Below, piece after piece: positions 9,090 through 21,138 of a stretch of 64,000 nucleotides of DNA. The translations under genes and the position numbers were made by a program. This DNA comes from Ewingella americana (GTDB lineage Bacteria > Pseudomonadota > Gammaproteobacteria > Enterobacterales > Enterobacteriaceae), in contig NZ_RCZD01000019.1 in assembly GCF_006438725.1 (NCBI RefSeq), positions 22,799 through 86,798 on the forward strand, given 5' to 3'. The notes beneath the pieces are model-generated. The model saw nothing but the letters and a program-made list of their open reading frames with translations, was not told where the DNA came from and searched no databases. Positions within the stretch are counted from its first letter, which is position 1, and each line of letters opens with the position of its first letter.

Positions 9090-9755
9090 ATGTTTGAGAT
9101 GGAAAAAGCGCAGCGTGTCAGCCTGACCATGCAGGTCGAAGCCAAACTGAAAGGGGCGTTAATTGTCGGCGTCCTCAAGCCGGGCGCGCGTCTGGTCACC
9201 AAAGATATCGCCGATCAGTTGGGTACCAGCGTGACGCCGGTGCGCGAAGCGTTGCTGCGGTTGGTGTCTGCCGGTGCGCTGGACGCCACCCCCGCTCAGG
9301 CATTTTTGGTGCCAAAAATTCCGCTGGCGCGTTATCAGGAAATCACGCTGATCCGCAAAAATCTCGAAGGTTTGGCGGTGTCACAAGCGTCTTTGCACGT
9401 CACGCCGGAGCAACTCATGTTACTCACCTCGCTGAATGCGAAATTCATGGCGGCAAAAGTGGAGAACGACGTCGAAGAGGCCTTACAGGCGAACCGTGAG
9501 TTCCGCTTTACGCTGTATGAGATGGCGGCTATGCCGACGCTGACGGCGCTTATCGAGCAACTGTGGGTGCAAATCGGCCCGTGCTTTAACTATCTTTATC
9601 CGCAGTCTTCGCACATGGCTAAAGGGAAGCACAACTACGATCAGCTGCTGCTGGCGCTGGAAGCGGGCGACAGCAAACGGTGCGTGAAGCTGATTCATAA
9701 AGCCATTGATGACGGCGCGGCGATTCTGGGGGAACACTATTTTTCGCAGGAGTAA
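9090..9755 (+). CDS. GntR-family regulator, FCD subfamily
   Basis: This 221-residue protein has an N-terminal winged helix (residues about 10-75) with the GntR signature LKPGARLVTKDIADQLGTS followed by VTPVREALLRLVSAGAL. The remaining all-helical part fits the FCD effector domain, with likely metal or ligand residues in NREFR and in the HKAI segment near the C-terminus. A good ribosome site (AAAGGAAATG) precedes the ATG. It is divergent from the peptide transporter operon, which makes it the obvious local regulator. Its ligand is likely to be the transported compound or a breakdown product. Confidence 0.9.
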   Translation: MFEMEKAQRVSLTMQVEAKLKGALIVGVLKPGARLVTKDIADQLGTSVTPVREALLRLVSAGALDATPAQAFLVPKIPLARYQEITLIRKNLEGLAVSQASLHVTPEQLMLLTSLNAKFMAAKVENDVEEALQANREFRFTLYEMAAMPTLTALIEQLWVQIGPCFNYLYPQSSHMAKGKHNYDQLLLALEAGDSKRCVKLIHKAIDDGAAILGEHYFSQE

Positions 9756-9779
9756 GTCTTGCATGGGAGCCAGCCCCCA

Positions 9780-10616
9780 TTACCCCGTGCCGTCCTCCAG
9801 ACGACTGATATGCAGGCTGAGCCAGGTGAGCTCATCTTTTGGTAAAGAAATGTGATATTTTTCCTGTACATAATCGCGGATAGCCCACGAAACGGCCATC
9901 GCGGCAGGGCGATGACGCAGCAGTTCCTGATAGAAATCTTCGGTGTCGCTGGCGGTGATTTTCCCGGTTAATATCCGCTCGGCAAAATAGCGCAGATGGG
10001 TGATGAAACGCATATAGTTCACCGAGTGGGTATCGATGGATTTATTGAGTTTGTAGCGGACAATCTCGGCGATCCGGTTGACCAGTTCCACCTGTTGATG
10101 GGCGGTGGTGGTGTCGGTATCGCCTGACGCGTTGATTAAATGAAAAGCAATGTTCACCGCCTCATCCGCAGGCAGAGATACACCAAAACGTGAATCGACC
10201 AGCGCAATGGCCTGCTGACCGATGTCGTACTCCTTCTGATAGTACCGCTTAATCTCCCAGCTCAGTTTATTGACGAAATACTCGTTTTTCTGGCAGCGCT
10301 CCACCGCAAAAAAGAGGTGCTCAGTGAGGGTGAAAAACAGCACCGGATTGAGTTTTTTGTCATAGGCAGGCTGTGCCAGCCGGATGATGTCGTGGGTCAC
10401 ATCAAAAAAAGCCGCAGGAATGGTGGTCGTCAGTGATAAAAAATGTCGCGATTTTAGATCCTGTATCGGAATAAACACCTTTTCGACGTGCGCAATATCA
10501 ATCTGCATGCCCGGCTGGGCGTTAAAACCCAGCCCTTTGCCAAACAGCACCATTTCCTGTTGTTCATGTTCGACCAGGAGCATGCTGTTATTGAGCGATT
10601 TCTTCACTGTGATCAC
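9780..10616 (-). CDS. bglG: BglG/LicT-family transcription antiterminator
   Basis: This 278-residue protein has an N-terminal RNA-binding (CAT) domain of about 55 residues beginning MITVKKSLNNSMLLV, then two PTS regulation domains. PRD1 shows histidines in LTEHLFFAVER and NIAFHLINA; PRD2 shows them in FITHLRYFAERI and LSLHISRLED. Family members bind a nascent RNA hairpin to block a terminator and are controlled by phosphorylation from the cognate enzyme II. The matching RNA target and terminator are present upstream of bglF at 13965-14038. It lies 27 bases after the GH1 gene and is the last gene of the operon, whereas in the E. coli bgl operon bglG is first. Confidence 0.93.
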   Translation of the reverse strand: MITVKKSLNNSMLLVEHEQQEMVLFGKGLGFNAQPGMQIDIAHVEKVFIPIQDLKSRHFLSLTTTIPAAFFDVTHDIIRLAQPAYDKKLNPVLFFTLTEHLFFAVERCQKNEYFVNKLSWEIKRYYQKEYDIGQQAIALVDSRFGVSLPADEAVNIAFHLINASGDTDTTTAHQQVELVNRIAEIVRYKLNKSIDTHSVNYMRFITHLRYFAERILTGKITASDTEDFYQELLRHRPAAMAVSWAIRDYVQEKYHISLPKDELTWLSLHISRLEDGTG

Positions 10617-10643
10617 GGTATTTTCCTGCGGCCAATTTCACGT

Positions 10644-13933
<3,290 letters not shown>

Positions 13934-13955
13934 TGCACGCATCCCCTGAGCCGAA

Positions 13956-14015
13956 ACAAAAAAAAAGACCTGAAGCCCCATCGCCTTCAAAGAAGAGGAT
14001 GGGGCTTCAGGTCTT
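13956..14015 (-). terminator. Leader terminator of the bgl operon
   Basis: On the minus strand an 18-bp perfect stem (arms 13998-14015 and 13965-13982) with a 15-base loop is followed by nine T residues. It lies between the expected promoter and bglF, so it would stop transcription before the first gene. The upper part of the stem overlaps the antiterminator RNA at 14010-14038, so only one of the two structures can form. Confidence 0.92.
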
Positions 14016-14038
14016 GCCTACGCATGTAGTAACACGCC
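14010..14038 (-). promoter_or_regulatory. BglG-type ribonucleic antiterminator (RAT)
   Basis: The minus-strand sequence contains GTTACTACATGCGTAGGCA, with GGCGT before it and AGACC after it. This closely matches the E. coli bgl RAT as I remember it (GTTACTGCATTCGCAGGCA core). Its 3' end overlaps the ascending arm of the leader terminator, the arrangement needed for antitermination by the BglG protein encoded at 9780-10616. Confidence 0.85.
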
Positions 14039-14152
14039 TGTGTGGCCATTTCTGTTTAAACGCCGCAGGAAGTCAAACAAAACAGCTGAAAAGGTACGGT
14101 AAATGTGAGTTCACAGACAAAAAATGCCGGTGGTCATTTCAGGTCATGCGGA

Positions 14153-14398
14153 TTATTTGATTTCAGTAACAAAGCTTTCGCGGCTGCGACGAACTTTCTT
14201 CAAGTTCACCAGCCAGTCACCTTCGGTTGCGCGGTCGGCGACAATTCCCAGCAACATCTGGCGATTTTTCCAATCTGATCCCCTTAGCATGCAGGTATCG
14301 AAATTGAAAACTGCATATTCTCCCTGCTCATTTTCACTTTGCTCGGCCACGAGTTTCTGATTTTGGTAAAATCTAAATAATCGGACTTTTCTCGTCAT
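14153..14398 (-). CDS. Small hypothetical protein, 81 residues
   Basis: The frame encodes a charged, soluble-looking protein with mixed Lys, Arg, Glu and aromatic residues (starts MTRKVRLFRFYQNQK, ends RRSRESFVTEIK). There is no signal peptide, membrane segment or motif I recognise. It lies between the bgl leader and the T6SS genes, transcribed away from tssB. There is no convincing ribosome site right before the ATG. The amino-acid composition looks more protein-like than the overlapping plus-strand frame. It may be a real orphan gene; I would not assign a function. Confidence 0.45.
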   Translation of the reverse strand: MTRKVRLFRFYQNQKLVAEQSENEQGEYAVFNFDTCMLRGSDWKNRQMLLGIVADRATEGDWLVNLKKVRRSRESFVTEIK

Positions 14399-14810
14399 CG
14401 GTTGCGTTTTGAACGAATTTATCCCCTAAGTCAAATTCACCGATTATCATAAGTCCTTATCCTATAAGGCTCACAGGGCCTTTATAATAAAATTCTTATA
14501 AATCAAAAAGATGATACATTTTTGTTAAATCCTATTTTTGCAAAATTACGTTACACAATTTAATTTCCCATAACCCAATCAATATTTTTACACTCCCTTC
14601 AATAGGTACTTATCCGAAATTTTCTATTTCAGATTAAGGCTTAAAAATACCGTGTCATGCTCGCCAGTAAATGGAATGTACTCGCTTTTGGCCCCGGTTT
14701 TCTTTACGTCGGATGACGTAAATTGGAAGATTTTTTGGCAGGGTAAGCCTTTCTTATTCATTTCTCGCTGGCATTGACCACTTCTATTAATCCATAGAAC
14801 AGGGATAGCC
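14399..14810. other. AT-rich intergenic region upstream of the T6SS locus
   Basis: No supportable gene was found in these 412 bases. The stretch is much richer in A and T than its flanks and must contain the tssB promoter. An imperfect hairpin lies near 14461-14485 (TATAAGGC paired with GCCTTTATA). A 62-codon minus-strand frame at 14624-14812 looks like chance. Such AT-rich T6SS promoters are often silenced by H-NS; that is inference. Confidence 0.5.
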
Positions 14811-15308
14811 ATGTCTAACTCCTATCAGTCCGAGATCCCCAAGGCCCGCGTTAACATTCAACTGAGTGTGCATACCGGTGGTGCTCAGAAGAAAGTCGAG
14901 TTACCCCTCAAGCTGATGGTGGTGGGGGATTACAGCAACGGTGCCGAGCAACGTCCGGTATCTGAGCGTGAGAAAGTCAACGTCAACAAAAACAACTTCG
15001 ACAGCGTGCTGTCCGAATTCTCTCCCTCCGTCAATCTTTCCGTTGAGAACACGCTGGCCGGTGACGGCAGCGAAGAAAACGTCAGCCTCTCCTTTGCTCA
15101 GATGAAAGACTTTGAGCCGGAGCAGGTAGCCCGTCAAATCCCTCAGTTGAAGGCCATGCTTGCCATGCGCAATCTGCTGCGCGACCTGAAGGCCAACCTG
15201 CTGGACAACGCGACCTTTCGCAAAGAACTGGAAAAAATCCTGCTTGACCCAACTCTCAGCGCTGAACTGCGCAGTGAGCTGTCTTCCCTGGCACCGAAGC
15301 AAGCCTAA
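14811..15308 (+). CDS. tssB: T6SS contractile sheath small subunit TssB
   Basis: This 165-residue protein has the TssB/VipA pattern: IPKARVNIQLSVHTGGAQKKVELPLK near the start, then VVGDYSNG, and a helical C-terminus. It assembles with TssC into the cytoplasmic contractile sheath around the Hcp tube. The ribosome site AGGGATAGCC precedes the ATG. It is the first gene of the T6SS operon and tssC follows 34 bases later. Length is normal for the family and no defect is seen. Confidence 0.97.
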   Translation: MSNSYQSEIPKARVNIQLSVHTGGAQKKVELPLKLMVVGDYSNGAEQRPVSEREKVNVNKNNFDSVLSEFSPSVNLSVENTLAGDGSEENVSLSFAQMKDFEPEQVARQIPQLKAMLAMRNLLRDLKANLLDNATFRKELEKILLDPTLSAELRSELSSLAPKQA

Positions 15309-15342
15309 CTGTCGTGATGTTTAACGGATTAACGAAGAGAAA

Positions 15343-16890
15343 ATGCTGATGTCTGTGAAAAATGAAAATGCCGCTGGCGGTGAAAGCATCGTACTTGAGC
15401 GCCCGGAAGCGGGCAGCGTGTACGCTTCCCTGTTTGAAAAAATCAACCTGAGCCCAGTGTCAACGCTGAGTGCACTGGATATCTGGCAGGATAATCAGGC
15501 AATGTCTGATGCCACTGCCGATGAGCGTCTGACCGCCGGTATGCAGGTGTTTTTGGAGTGTTTGAGTAAAGCGGGCTCGAAGGTTGAAAAACTGGATAAG
15601 AACCTGATTGACCACCATATCGCTGAACTGGATTTTAACATTAGCCGCCAGCTGGATGCGGTCATGCACCATGAGGCATTCCAGTCCGTAGAATCCCTGT
15701 GGCGCGGGGTGAAATCACTGGTAGATAAAACTGATTTTCGTCAGAACATCAAAATCGAGTTGCTTGACCTGTCGAAAGACGATTTGCGCCAGGATTTTGA
15801 AGATGCGCCGGAAATTATTCAAAGCGGATTATACCGGCACACGTATACGGCTGAGTACGACAGCCCGGGCGGCGAGCCAATTGCTGCGCTGATTTCTTCT
15901 TACGAGTTTGATGCGTCTGCTCAGGACGTGGCGCTGCTGCGTAATATCTCCAAAGTCTCTGCCGCCGCGCATATGCCGTTTATCGGTTCGGCGGGCCCGA
16001 AATTCTTCCTCAAAGACAAAATGGAAGAGGTCGCGGCGATTAAAGATATCGGCAACTATTTTGACCGCGCCGAATACATCAAATGGAAATCCTTCCGCGA
16101 AACGGATGACTCCCGCTATATCGGTCTGGTGATGCCACGCGTGCTGGGTCGTCTGCCGTATGGTCCAGACACCGTGCCGGTGCGCAGCTTCAACTATGTG
16201 GAAGAGGTGAAAGGCCCGGATCACGATAAATACCTGTGGACCAACGCCTCGTTTGCCTTTGCGGCCAATATGGTGAAAAGCTTCATCAACAACGGCTGGT
16301 GCGTACAAATCCGTGGCCCGCAGGCCGGTGGTGCAGTGCAAGACTTGCCTATCCATCTGTACGATCTGGGTACCGGTAATCAGGTAAAAATCCCGTCTGA
16401 GGTGATGATCCCGGAAACCCGCGAGTTTGAATTTGCTAACCTCGGTTTTATCCCGCTGTCGTACTACAAAAACCGCGACTACGCCTGCTTCTTCTCGGCC
16501 AACTCCGCGCAAAAACCTACGCTGTATGACACTGCTGATGCGACGGCTAACAGCCGTATTAATTCCCGTCTGCCCTACATCTTCCTGCTGTCGCGTATTG
16601 CGCACTACCTGAAGCTTATTCAGCGTGAAAACATTGGCACGACTAAAGATCGCCGTCTGCTGGAGTTGGAGCTGAACACCTGGGTGCGCACGCTGGTGAC
16701 CGAAATGACCGATCCGGGTGATTCACTTCAGGCTTCTCATCCGCTGCGCGATGCAAAAGTTACCGTAGAAGACATCGAAGATAACCCGGGCTTCTTCCGC
16801 GTGAAACTGTATGCGGTACCGCACTTCCAGGTTGAAGGGATGGACGTCAACCTTTCGCTGGTTTCTCAGATGCCAAAGGCCAAAGCATAA
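15343..16890 (+). CDS. tssC: T6SS contractile sheath large subunit TssC
   Basis: This 515-residue protein (513 if the second ATG at 15349, MSVKNEN, is used) matches TssC/VipB. Hallmarks include LDKNLIDHHIAELDFNISRQLDAVMHHEAFQSVESLWRG-type sequence near residues 85-125, AAHMPFIGSA near 205, and the conserved ENPGFF-type tail (here DNPGFFRVKLYAVPHFQVEG). It forms the outer layers of the contractile sheath with TssB and is recycled by TssH. The spacing of GAAGAG to the start suits the second ATG slightly better. Confidence 0.97.
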   Translation: MLMSVKNENAAGGESIVLERPEAGSVYASLFEKINLSPVSTLSALDIWQDNQAMSDATADERLTAGMQVFLECLSKAGSKVEKLDKNLIDHHIAELDFNISRQLDAVMHHEAFQSVESLWRGVKSLVDKTDFRQNIKIELLDLSKDDLRQDFEDAPEIIQSGLYRHTYTAEYDSPGGEPIAALISSYEFDASAQDVALLRNISKVSAAAHMPFIGSAGPKFFLKDKMEEVAAIKDIGNYFDRAEYIKWKSFRETDDSRYIGLVMPRVLGRLPYGPDTVPVRSFNYVEEVKGPDHDKYLWTNASFAFAANMVKSFINNGWCVQIRGPQAGGAVQDLPIHLYDLGTGNQVKIPSEVMIPETREFEFANLGFIPLSYYKNRDYACFFSANSAQKPTLYDTADATANSRINSRLPYIFLLSRIAHYLKLIQRENIGTTKDRRLLELELNTWVRTLVTEMTDPGDSLQASHPLRDAKVTVEDIEDNPGFFRVKLYAVPHFQVEGMDVNLSLVSQMPKAKA

Positions 16891-16903
16891 GGCGGTAGCA
16901 GGG

Positions 16904-18242
16904 ATGAAAATTTATCGTCCACTGTGGAACGAGGGGGCCTTGCTGTCCCCTCAGCAATTCCAGCAGCAGTCGGAGTGGGAATCTTTTCGCAGCGCAGGCG
17001 TGTCGGCTCTGGCGTCTCCTTTCCCGTGGGGAGTCGAAAAGGTAGCGTTTGATGATCACTTACTGGCGTCGGGACTTATTCAAATCTCACAGCTGCGTCT
17101 CTGGCTGGAAGACGGCTCCCTTATCGATACGCAAAGCAGTGATTTACCGCCTGTCCCGCGCGAGCTCGATGCTGCTCAGTTGGCGGGTCTTGATGCAGTC
17201 ACCGTCGTGATTGCACTGCCGCTGATGCAGTCAGGCATGACCAACGTCCAGCAGGATACGGTGATGTCAGACAGGCCGCTGCGTTACCGCGAAGAGTGGG
17301 TCACGGTTGCGGATACTTTCGGATCTGAAGACGAGTCGATGGCCGTTGCGCGCTTCAATTTTTCCATCCGGTTTGCTCATGAAAGTAACGAGTCATGGAA
17401 AACCTGTCCTGTGGCACGTCTCATTCGGGACGGGCAGGGCGGATGGCGTCAGGACCCGGCGTTTATTCCTCCTGTGGCTTTATTCGGCGCTGCGTGAACG
17501 CCTGGTTCTGCTCAATCGCCAGCTTCGCTCCCGTCGTCAGCGCCTGATGTCGATGCGTCGTGAAAGTAACGAACGCCTGGCAGATTTTGCTGTCGCGGAC
17601 GTCTCTCTGTTCTGGCTGTTGAATGCCCTTAACTCCCATGCGCGGGTGCTGACGGAATATGAACGATTTCCGGCTCGTCATCCTGAGCAAGTTTGGGCAG
17701 AGCTGGCACGTCTGGCGGGCAGCATGCTGACGTTTTCTCTGGACCACGATCTGGATGCTATTCCCGGCTATGACCATGCTGAACCGGCCAATGCTTTCCC
17801 GCCGCTGTTTGAGCTGATCACCGGTTTGCTGGAAGCGAGTCTGCCGTCGCGGGTTATCGCCCTTGAGATGTCGCGTCCGGACGAGCAGACCTGGAAAGCC
17901 TCTTTGCACGATGTCCGTCTGCGCGAAGAAGCCGACCTGTATCTCTCCGTGCGTTCGGATATTCCGGCCTGGCAGATAGCCGATAAATTCCCGGCACTTT
18001 GTCAGGCAGGTTCGCCGGATGATGTGAATGAGATCTACAGCGCAGCTCTCAAGGGTATCCCGCTTATTCCTGTCAGCCGGGTACCGGCCGCCTTACCGGT
18101 ACGGATGGAAAACCAGTACTTCGCACTCGACATGGAAAGCACTGCTGCCCGTGAGATGCAGGATCAGGGGGTCTGTATGTTCTACGTGCCGTCGTTACTG
18201 GGCGCGCTGGAGCTTGAACTCTTTGCGGTGTTGCGCTCATGA
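16904..18242 (+). pseudogene. tssK: T6SS baseplate subunit TssK, interrupted by a frameshift
   Basis: The first frame starts at ATG 16904 (MKIYRPLWNEGALLSP, a clear TssK N-terminus) and stops at 17497 after FIPPVALFGAA. Homologous sequence continues in another frame from about 17484 (ALRERLVLLNRQLRSRRQR) to 18242, with a normal TssK C-terminus. Together the two parts cover about 446 codons, the usual TssK length, but the span of 1339 bases is not a multiple of three. The break falls within roughly 17478-17495, where a loss of bases between short GCG-type repeats would explain it. TssK links the baseplate to the membrane complex and is essential in studied systems. It may be a true mutation or a sequencing error. 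The downstream gene tssL overlaps its stop by 4 bases. Confidence 0.88.
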
Positions 18243-18928
18243 AACAAGACCTCGATATCGACCAGTTAATGGCAGAAACCTGGCTTATCGTCACCCTGCT
18301 GAAAAAGGGGGCGACAACGCTGGATGGAACGGCGCTTTACGACAAATGTGTTAAGCAGGTCGACAGCGTTCGTGAGGCGCTGGAACACGCCGGGTACGAT
18401 CAGGCCAGCATTGAGCATATCTCCTATGCCCAGTGTGCCCTGCTGGATGAGGCCGTGATGAGCCGCAAGCCTGAGAAACCAGAAGAGGGTGAAGCCACCC
18501 AGATTGATGAGGGGCAATTAGCCTGGCGTAAAGCGCCGCTTCAGGCGCGCTTTTTTGGCTCCCTGCATGCCGGTGAGGCGCTGTGGGACCGAATTGCAGA
18601 AGTACTTCGCCAGCCTGCACCGGTTAATGCGGTATTGACCTGCTATCACCGTGTCATTGCACTGGGTTTCCAGGGGTTGTACAGCCAGAAAGAGGTGAGT
18701 CAGACACAGCGTGATGAAGTGATCAGGGCGCTGTCTGAACGTGTTTCACCGCCTGATGCGGGCCTGTCTCTGGTTGTCCACCGGACGGGTAAACATCGTT
18801 ACAGCCTGATGCGTTCGGTCTGGTTCTGGGTGGTGCTGGCCGTCATTCTTACCGGTGCCGTCTGGTGGGGAGGGCATCTGTGGCTTCAGGCGCTGCTGTC
18901 CTCGCAAATACCGGAGTTGCCACGCTAA
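18239..18928 (+). CDS. tssL: T6SS membrane-complex protein TssL (DotU/IcmH family)
   Basis: This 229-residue protein has an N-terminal cytoplasmic DotU domain of about 185 residues (AETWLIVTLLKKGA near the start, then QCALLDEAVMS and FFGSLHAGEALWDRI) and one C-terminal membrane anchor (SVWFWVVLAVILTGAVWWGG). It joins TssM and TssJ in the trans-envelope complex. There is no fused peptidoglycan-binding domain; the next gene, which overlaps its stop codon by one base (TAATG), supplies an OmpA domain in trans. Confidence 0.95.
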   Translation: MKQDLDIDQLMAETWLIVTLLKKGATTLDGTALYDKCVKQVDSVREALEHAGYDQASIEHISYAQCALLDEAVMSRKPEKPEEGEATQIDEGQLAWRKAPLQARFFGSLHAGEALWDRIAEVLRQPAPVNAVLTCYHRVIALGFQGLYSQKEVSQTQRDEVIRALSERVSPPDAGLSLVVHRTGKHRYSLMRSVWFWVVLAVILTGAVWWGGHLWLQALLSSQIPELPR

Positions 18929-20607
18929 TGCGTAAATCCGTCATCATCCCGGTTGTCTTACACACCCTTGCAGGGACTACCACGTTGCTGTGGTTGCTCT
19001 GGTATTTCATCCCCGTAGGGAGTGTATTCAAAGGTCTTACTACGCTGCTGATAATCATCCTGGCGGGCGGACTTGTCTGGAAAAACTGCCGACGCCGGGA
19101 CACACAAACGGACGGTGCTGTTTCAGCCGTTGATCTGCCATTACTGAATACCCAGGGACCTGTGGTACTGGTCTGCGGCGACGGGCTGGATGAGATATTT
19201 CAGGGCCAGCCCCTGCGTAAAACGGCACAGGGCTGGTGGTTGCGAACCGGTGGTGTTGATCGGTTAACCGATGTTGTCCGCAGCATTCAGACTCAGTTCC
19301 CCCGACAGACCGGTCAGCTTTCGGTGATGTACGTCTGTCAGCCAGACAGGCATCAGGATGAATCCGTCCTGCGCTCAGCACTGAAAACCCTCCGCCAGCA
19401 GGTTAATCAGTTGAGTACCCTCACCGGTTTTAGGCTACCGGTGGTAGTGAACGGTGAATTCTCCGGTCCTGAAACGCCGTGGGTGATTATTCGCGGTGAC
19501 AAGCCCGTGGTGTGTCCGACCAATGAATCGCTGCTGGCATTCATTGACTGGCAGCAGAGGGATGAAAACCTGGCAACGCTGCCAGTGCTCAGTCAGGCAT
19601 TTTCATTTATCCGCGAGACACTGCTCGATGAGCTGGAGAAAACGGACAGATTACTCCCTGCTGTCCGCCCCTTTGCCGTCACGTTGCGCCTCGGAGCCGC
19701 CAATCCGGTGCAACAGTCGGTATGGGCGAATTGGCTTTATCGCCGCACCTGTTTGCAAGTTCCTCAGATAGCAGGGCACCCAGCCCCGGGCAACCGTTTT
19801 CCTGACGCCGTCCTGCCGTTACTGGCACCTTTTGCTTCGCCGATACAGGGGGGCCAACGTACCCGTCGCGTTGTTCTGCTGATGTGGGTGTGTGCGCTGG
19901 CTGCGCTGGGCTTTTCTGTGCTTAACAACCGTGATCTGATCCGTCAGGTGGGTGCAGATTTACAGCGCTGGTCGGCTATTCCGATGGACCACTACGCGCC
20001 AAAAGCACAGTCACTTGCTGCACTGAAGCAGGATGCTCTCCTGCTTGAGCGTTGGCAGCGACAGGGGGAGCCGATGCGTTACAGCCTGGGCTATTACCCG
20101 GGGCAACGTCTGTGGCTGGCGTTGCAACAGGCCATTGACACCTATGTTCCTCCTCCGGCTCCACAACCTAAGCCGGTACCGAAAATTGTGCGTCTCGACA
20201 GCATGTCTCTGTTTGATTCCGGTAAAGCAGCGCTCAAAGACGGCTCGACCAAAGTGCTGGTCAATGCGCTGGTGGGCATCAAAGCCAAACCGGGCTGGCT
20301 GATAGTGGTTAGCGGTCATACGGACAATACCGGAAGTCGGCAGCTCAACCAGACGTTGTCTTTACAACGAGCGGAAGCGGTTCGTCAGTGGATGCGCGAT
20401 ACGGGGGACGTACCGGAAAGCTGCTTTGCGGTGCAAGGGTACGGCGACAGCCGTCCGATAGAATCAAACGATACGCCTGATGGACGTGCACAAAATCGGC
20501 GTGTCGAGATCAGTCTGGTACCGCAGGCTGATGCCTGTCGTCTGCCAGACACTACCACAACGTCACCAGATGAAAGTGACGCATCTACTCAAGAAATGGA
20601 GAACTAA
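18928..20607 (+). CDS. T6SS-associated OmpA-domain membrane protein (TagL-like)
   Basis: This 559-residue protein starts at the ATG overlapping the tssL stop; the in-frame ATG at 18865 would lie inside tssL. Two N-terminal membrane segments occupy about residues 5-50, a third lies near 310-330 (VVLLMWVCALAALGFSVL), and the C-terminal 115 residues form an OmpA-like peptidoglycan-binding domain (LFDSGKAAL, VSGHTDNTGS, SLQRAEAVRQWM, NRRVEI). It probably anchors the TssJLM complex to the cell wall, the role of TagL in enteroaggregative E. coli. The central region is not one I can assign. Confidence 0.88.
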   Translation: MRKSVIIPVVLHTLAGTTTLLWLLWYFIPVGSVFKGLTTLLIIILAGGLVWKNCRRRDTQTDGAVSAVDLPLLNTQGPVVLVCGDGLDEIFQGQPLRKTAQGWWLRTGGVDRLTDVVRSIQTQFPRQTGQLSVMYVCQPDRHQDESVLRSALKTLRQQVNQLSTLTGFRLPVVVNGEFSGPETPWVIIRGDKPVVCPTNESLLAFIDWQQRDENLATLPVLSQAFSFIRETLLDELEKTDRLLPAVRPFAVTLRLGAANPVQQSVWANWLYRRTCLQVPQIAGHPAPGNRFPDAVLPLLAPFASPIQGGQRTRRVVLLMWVCALAALGFSVLNNRDLIRQVGADLQRWSAIPMDHYAPKAQSLAALKQDALLLERWQRQGEPMRYSLGYYPGQRLWLALQQAIDTYVPPPAPQPKPVPKIVRLDSMSLFDSGKAALKDGSTKVLVNALVGIKAKPGWLIVVSGHTDNTGSRQLNQTLSLQRAEAVRQWMRDTGDVPESCFAVQGYGDSRPIESNDTPDGRAQNRRVEISLVPQADACRLPDTTTTSPDESDASTQEMEN

Positions 20608-20610
20608 CAC

Positions 20611-21102
20611 ATGGCAATTCCTGTTTATTTATGGCTGAAAGACGACGGCGGCGCGGACATTAAAGGTGCCGTTGACGTGAAAGATCGCGAAGGCAGTATC
20701 GAAGTCGTGGCTCAGGATCACAACGTCTATATCCCCACTGATAACAACACCGGCAAGCTGACGGGTACCCGTATCCACACCCCGTTCCTGTTTACCAAAG
20801 AAATCGACTCATCCAGCCCGTATTTGTACAAGGCAGTGACCACCGGCCAGACCCTGAAATCTGCCGAGTTTAAATGGTATCGCATCAACGATGCTGGCCA
20901 GGAAGTGGAGTATTTCAACACCAAGCTTGAGAACGTGAAATTGGTGAAAGTCGCGCCGAAAATGCACGACATCAAAGACGCTTCTAAAGAGAAGCACAAC
21001 CATCTCGAAGAAATTGAGCTGCGTTACGAAAAAATCACCTGGACCTACAAAGACGGCAACATCATTCATTCCGATTCCTGGAACGAACGTACTACCGCGT
21101 AA
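20611..21102 (+). CDS. hcp: T6SS inner tube protein Hcp (TssD)
   Basis: This 163-residue protein matches Hcp: MAIPVYLWLKDDGG at the start, then IKGAVDVKDREGSIEV, the HKPF-like segment here as IHTPFLFTKEID, and TKLENVKLVKVAPKMHD toward the end. Hexameric rings stack into the secreted tube inside the TssBC sheath. A hairpin with a T run follows at 21110-21138, so many transcripts may end after hcp, which would give an excess of tube protein over the following ATPase. Confidence 0.97.
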   Translation: MAIPVYLWLKDDGGADIKGAVDVKDREGSIEVVAQDHNVYIPTDNNTGKLTGTRIHTPFLFTKEIDSSSPYLYKAVTTGQTLKSAEFKWYRINDAGQEVEYFNTKLENVKLVKVAPKMHDIKDASKEKHNHLEEIELRYEKITWTYKDGNIIHSDSWNERTTA

Positions 21103-21109
21103 TACCTCA

Positions 21110-21138
21110 CAGCAGACGGTTCGCCGCCTGCTGTTTTT
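21110..21138 (+). terminator. Intrinsic terminator or attenuator after hcp
   Basis: Arms CAGCAGACGG (21110-21119) and CCGCCTGCTG (21124-21133) pair with one mismatch around a TTCG loop and are followed by five T residues. It lies in the 171-base gap between hcp and tssH. A second, weaker inverted repeat (CAAAACTGC at 21147-21155 with GCAGTTTTG at 21172-21180) follows. Partial readthrough must occur if tssH has no promoter of its own. Confidence 0.75.

Noticed and set aside
14104..14115. TGTGAGTTCACA palindrome considered as a CRP site for the bgl operon
   Set aside because: The half sites are separated by 2 bases, whereas CRP needs 6. Without the right spacing it is not a CRP site.
14734..14760. 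TTGGCAGGGTAAGCC considered as a sigma-54 promoter of the T6SS operon
   Set aside because: The GG and GC elements are 8 bases apart rather than the required 10.
14624..14812. A 62-codon minus-strand frame just before tssB
   Set aside because: It covers the expected tssB promoter and leader, has no ribosome site and no protein-like features.
18865..18927. Longer start for the OmpA-domain protein
   Set aside because: It lies inside tssL in another frame; the ATG at 18928 overlapping the tssL stop gives a proper membrane N-terminus.
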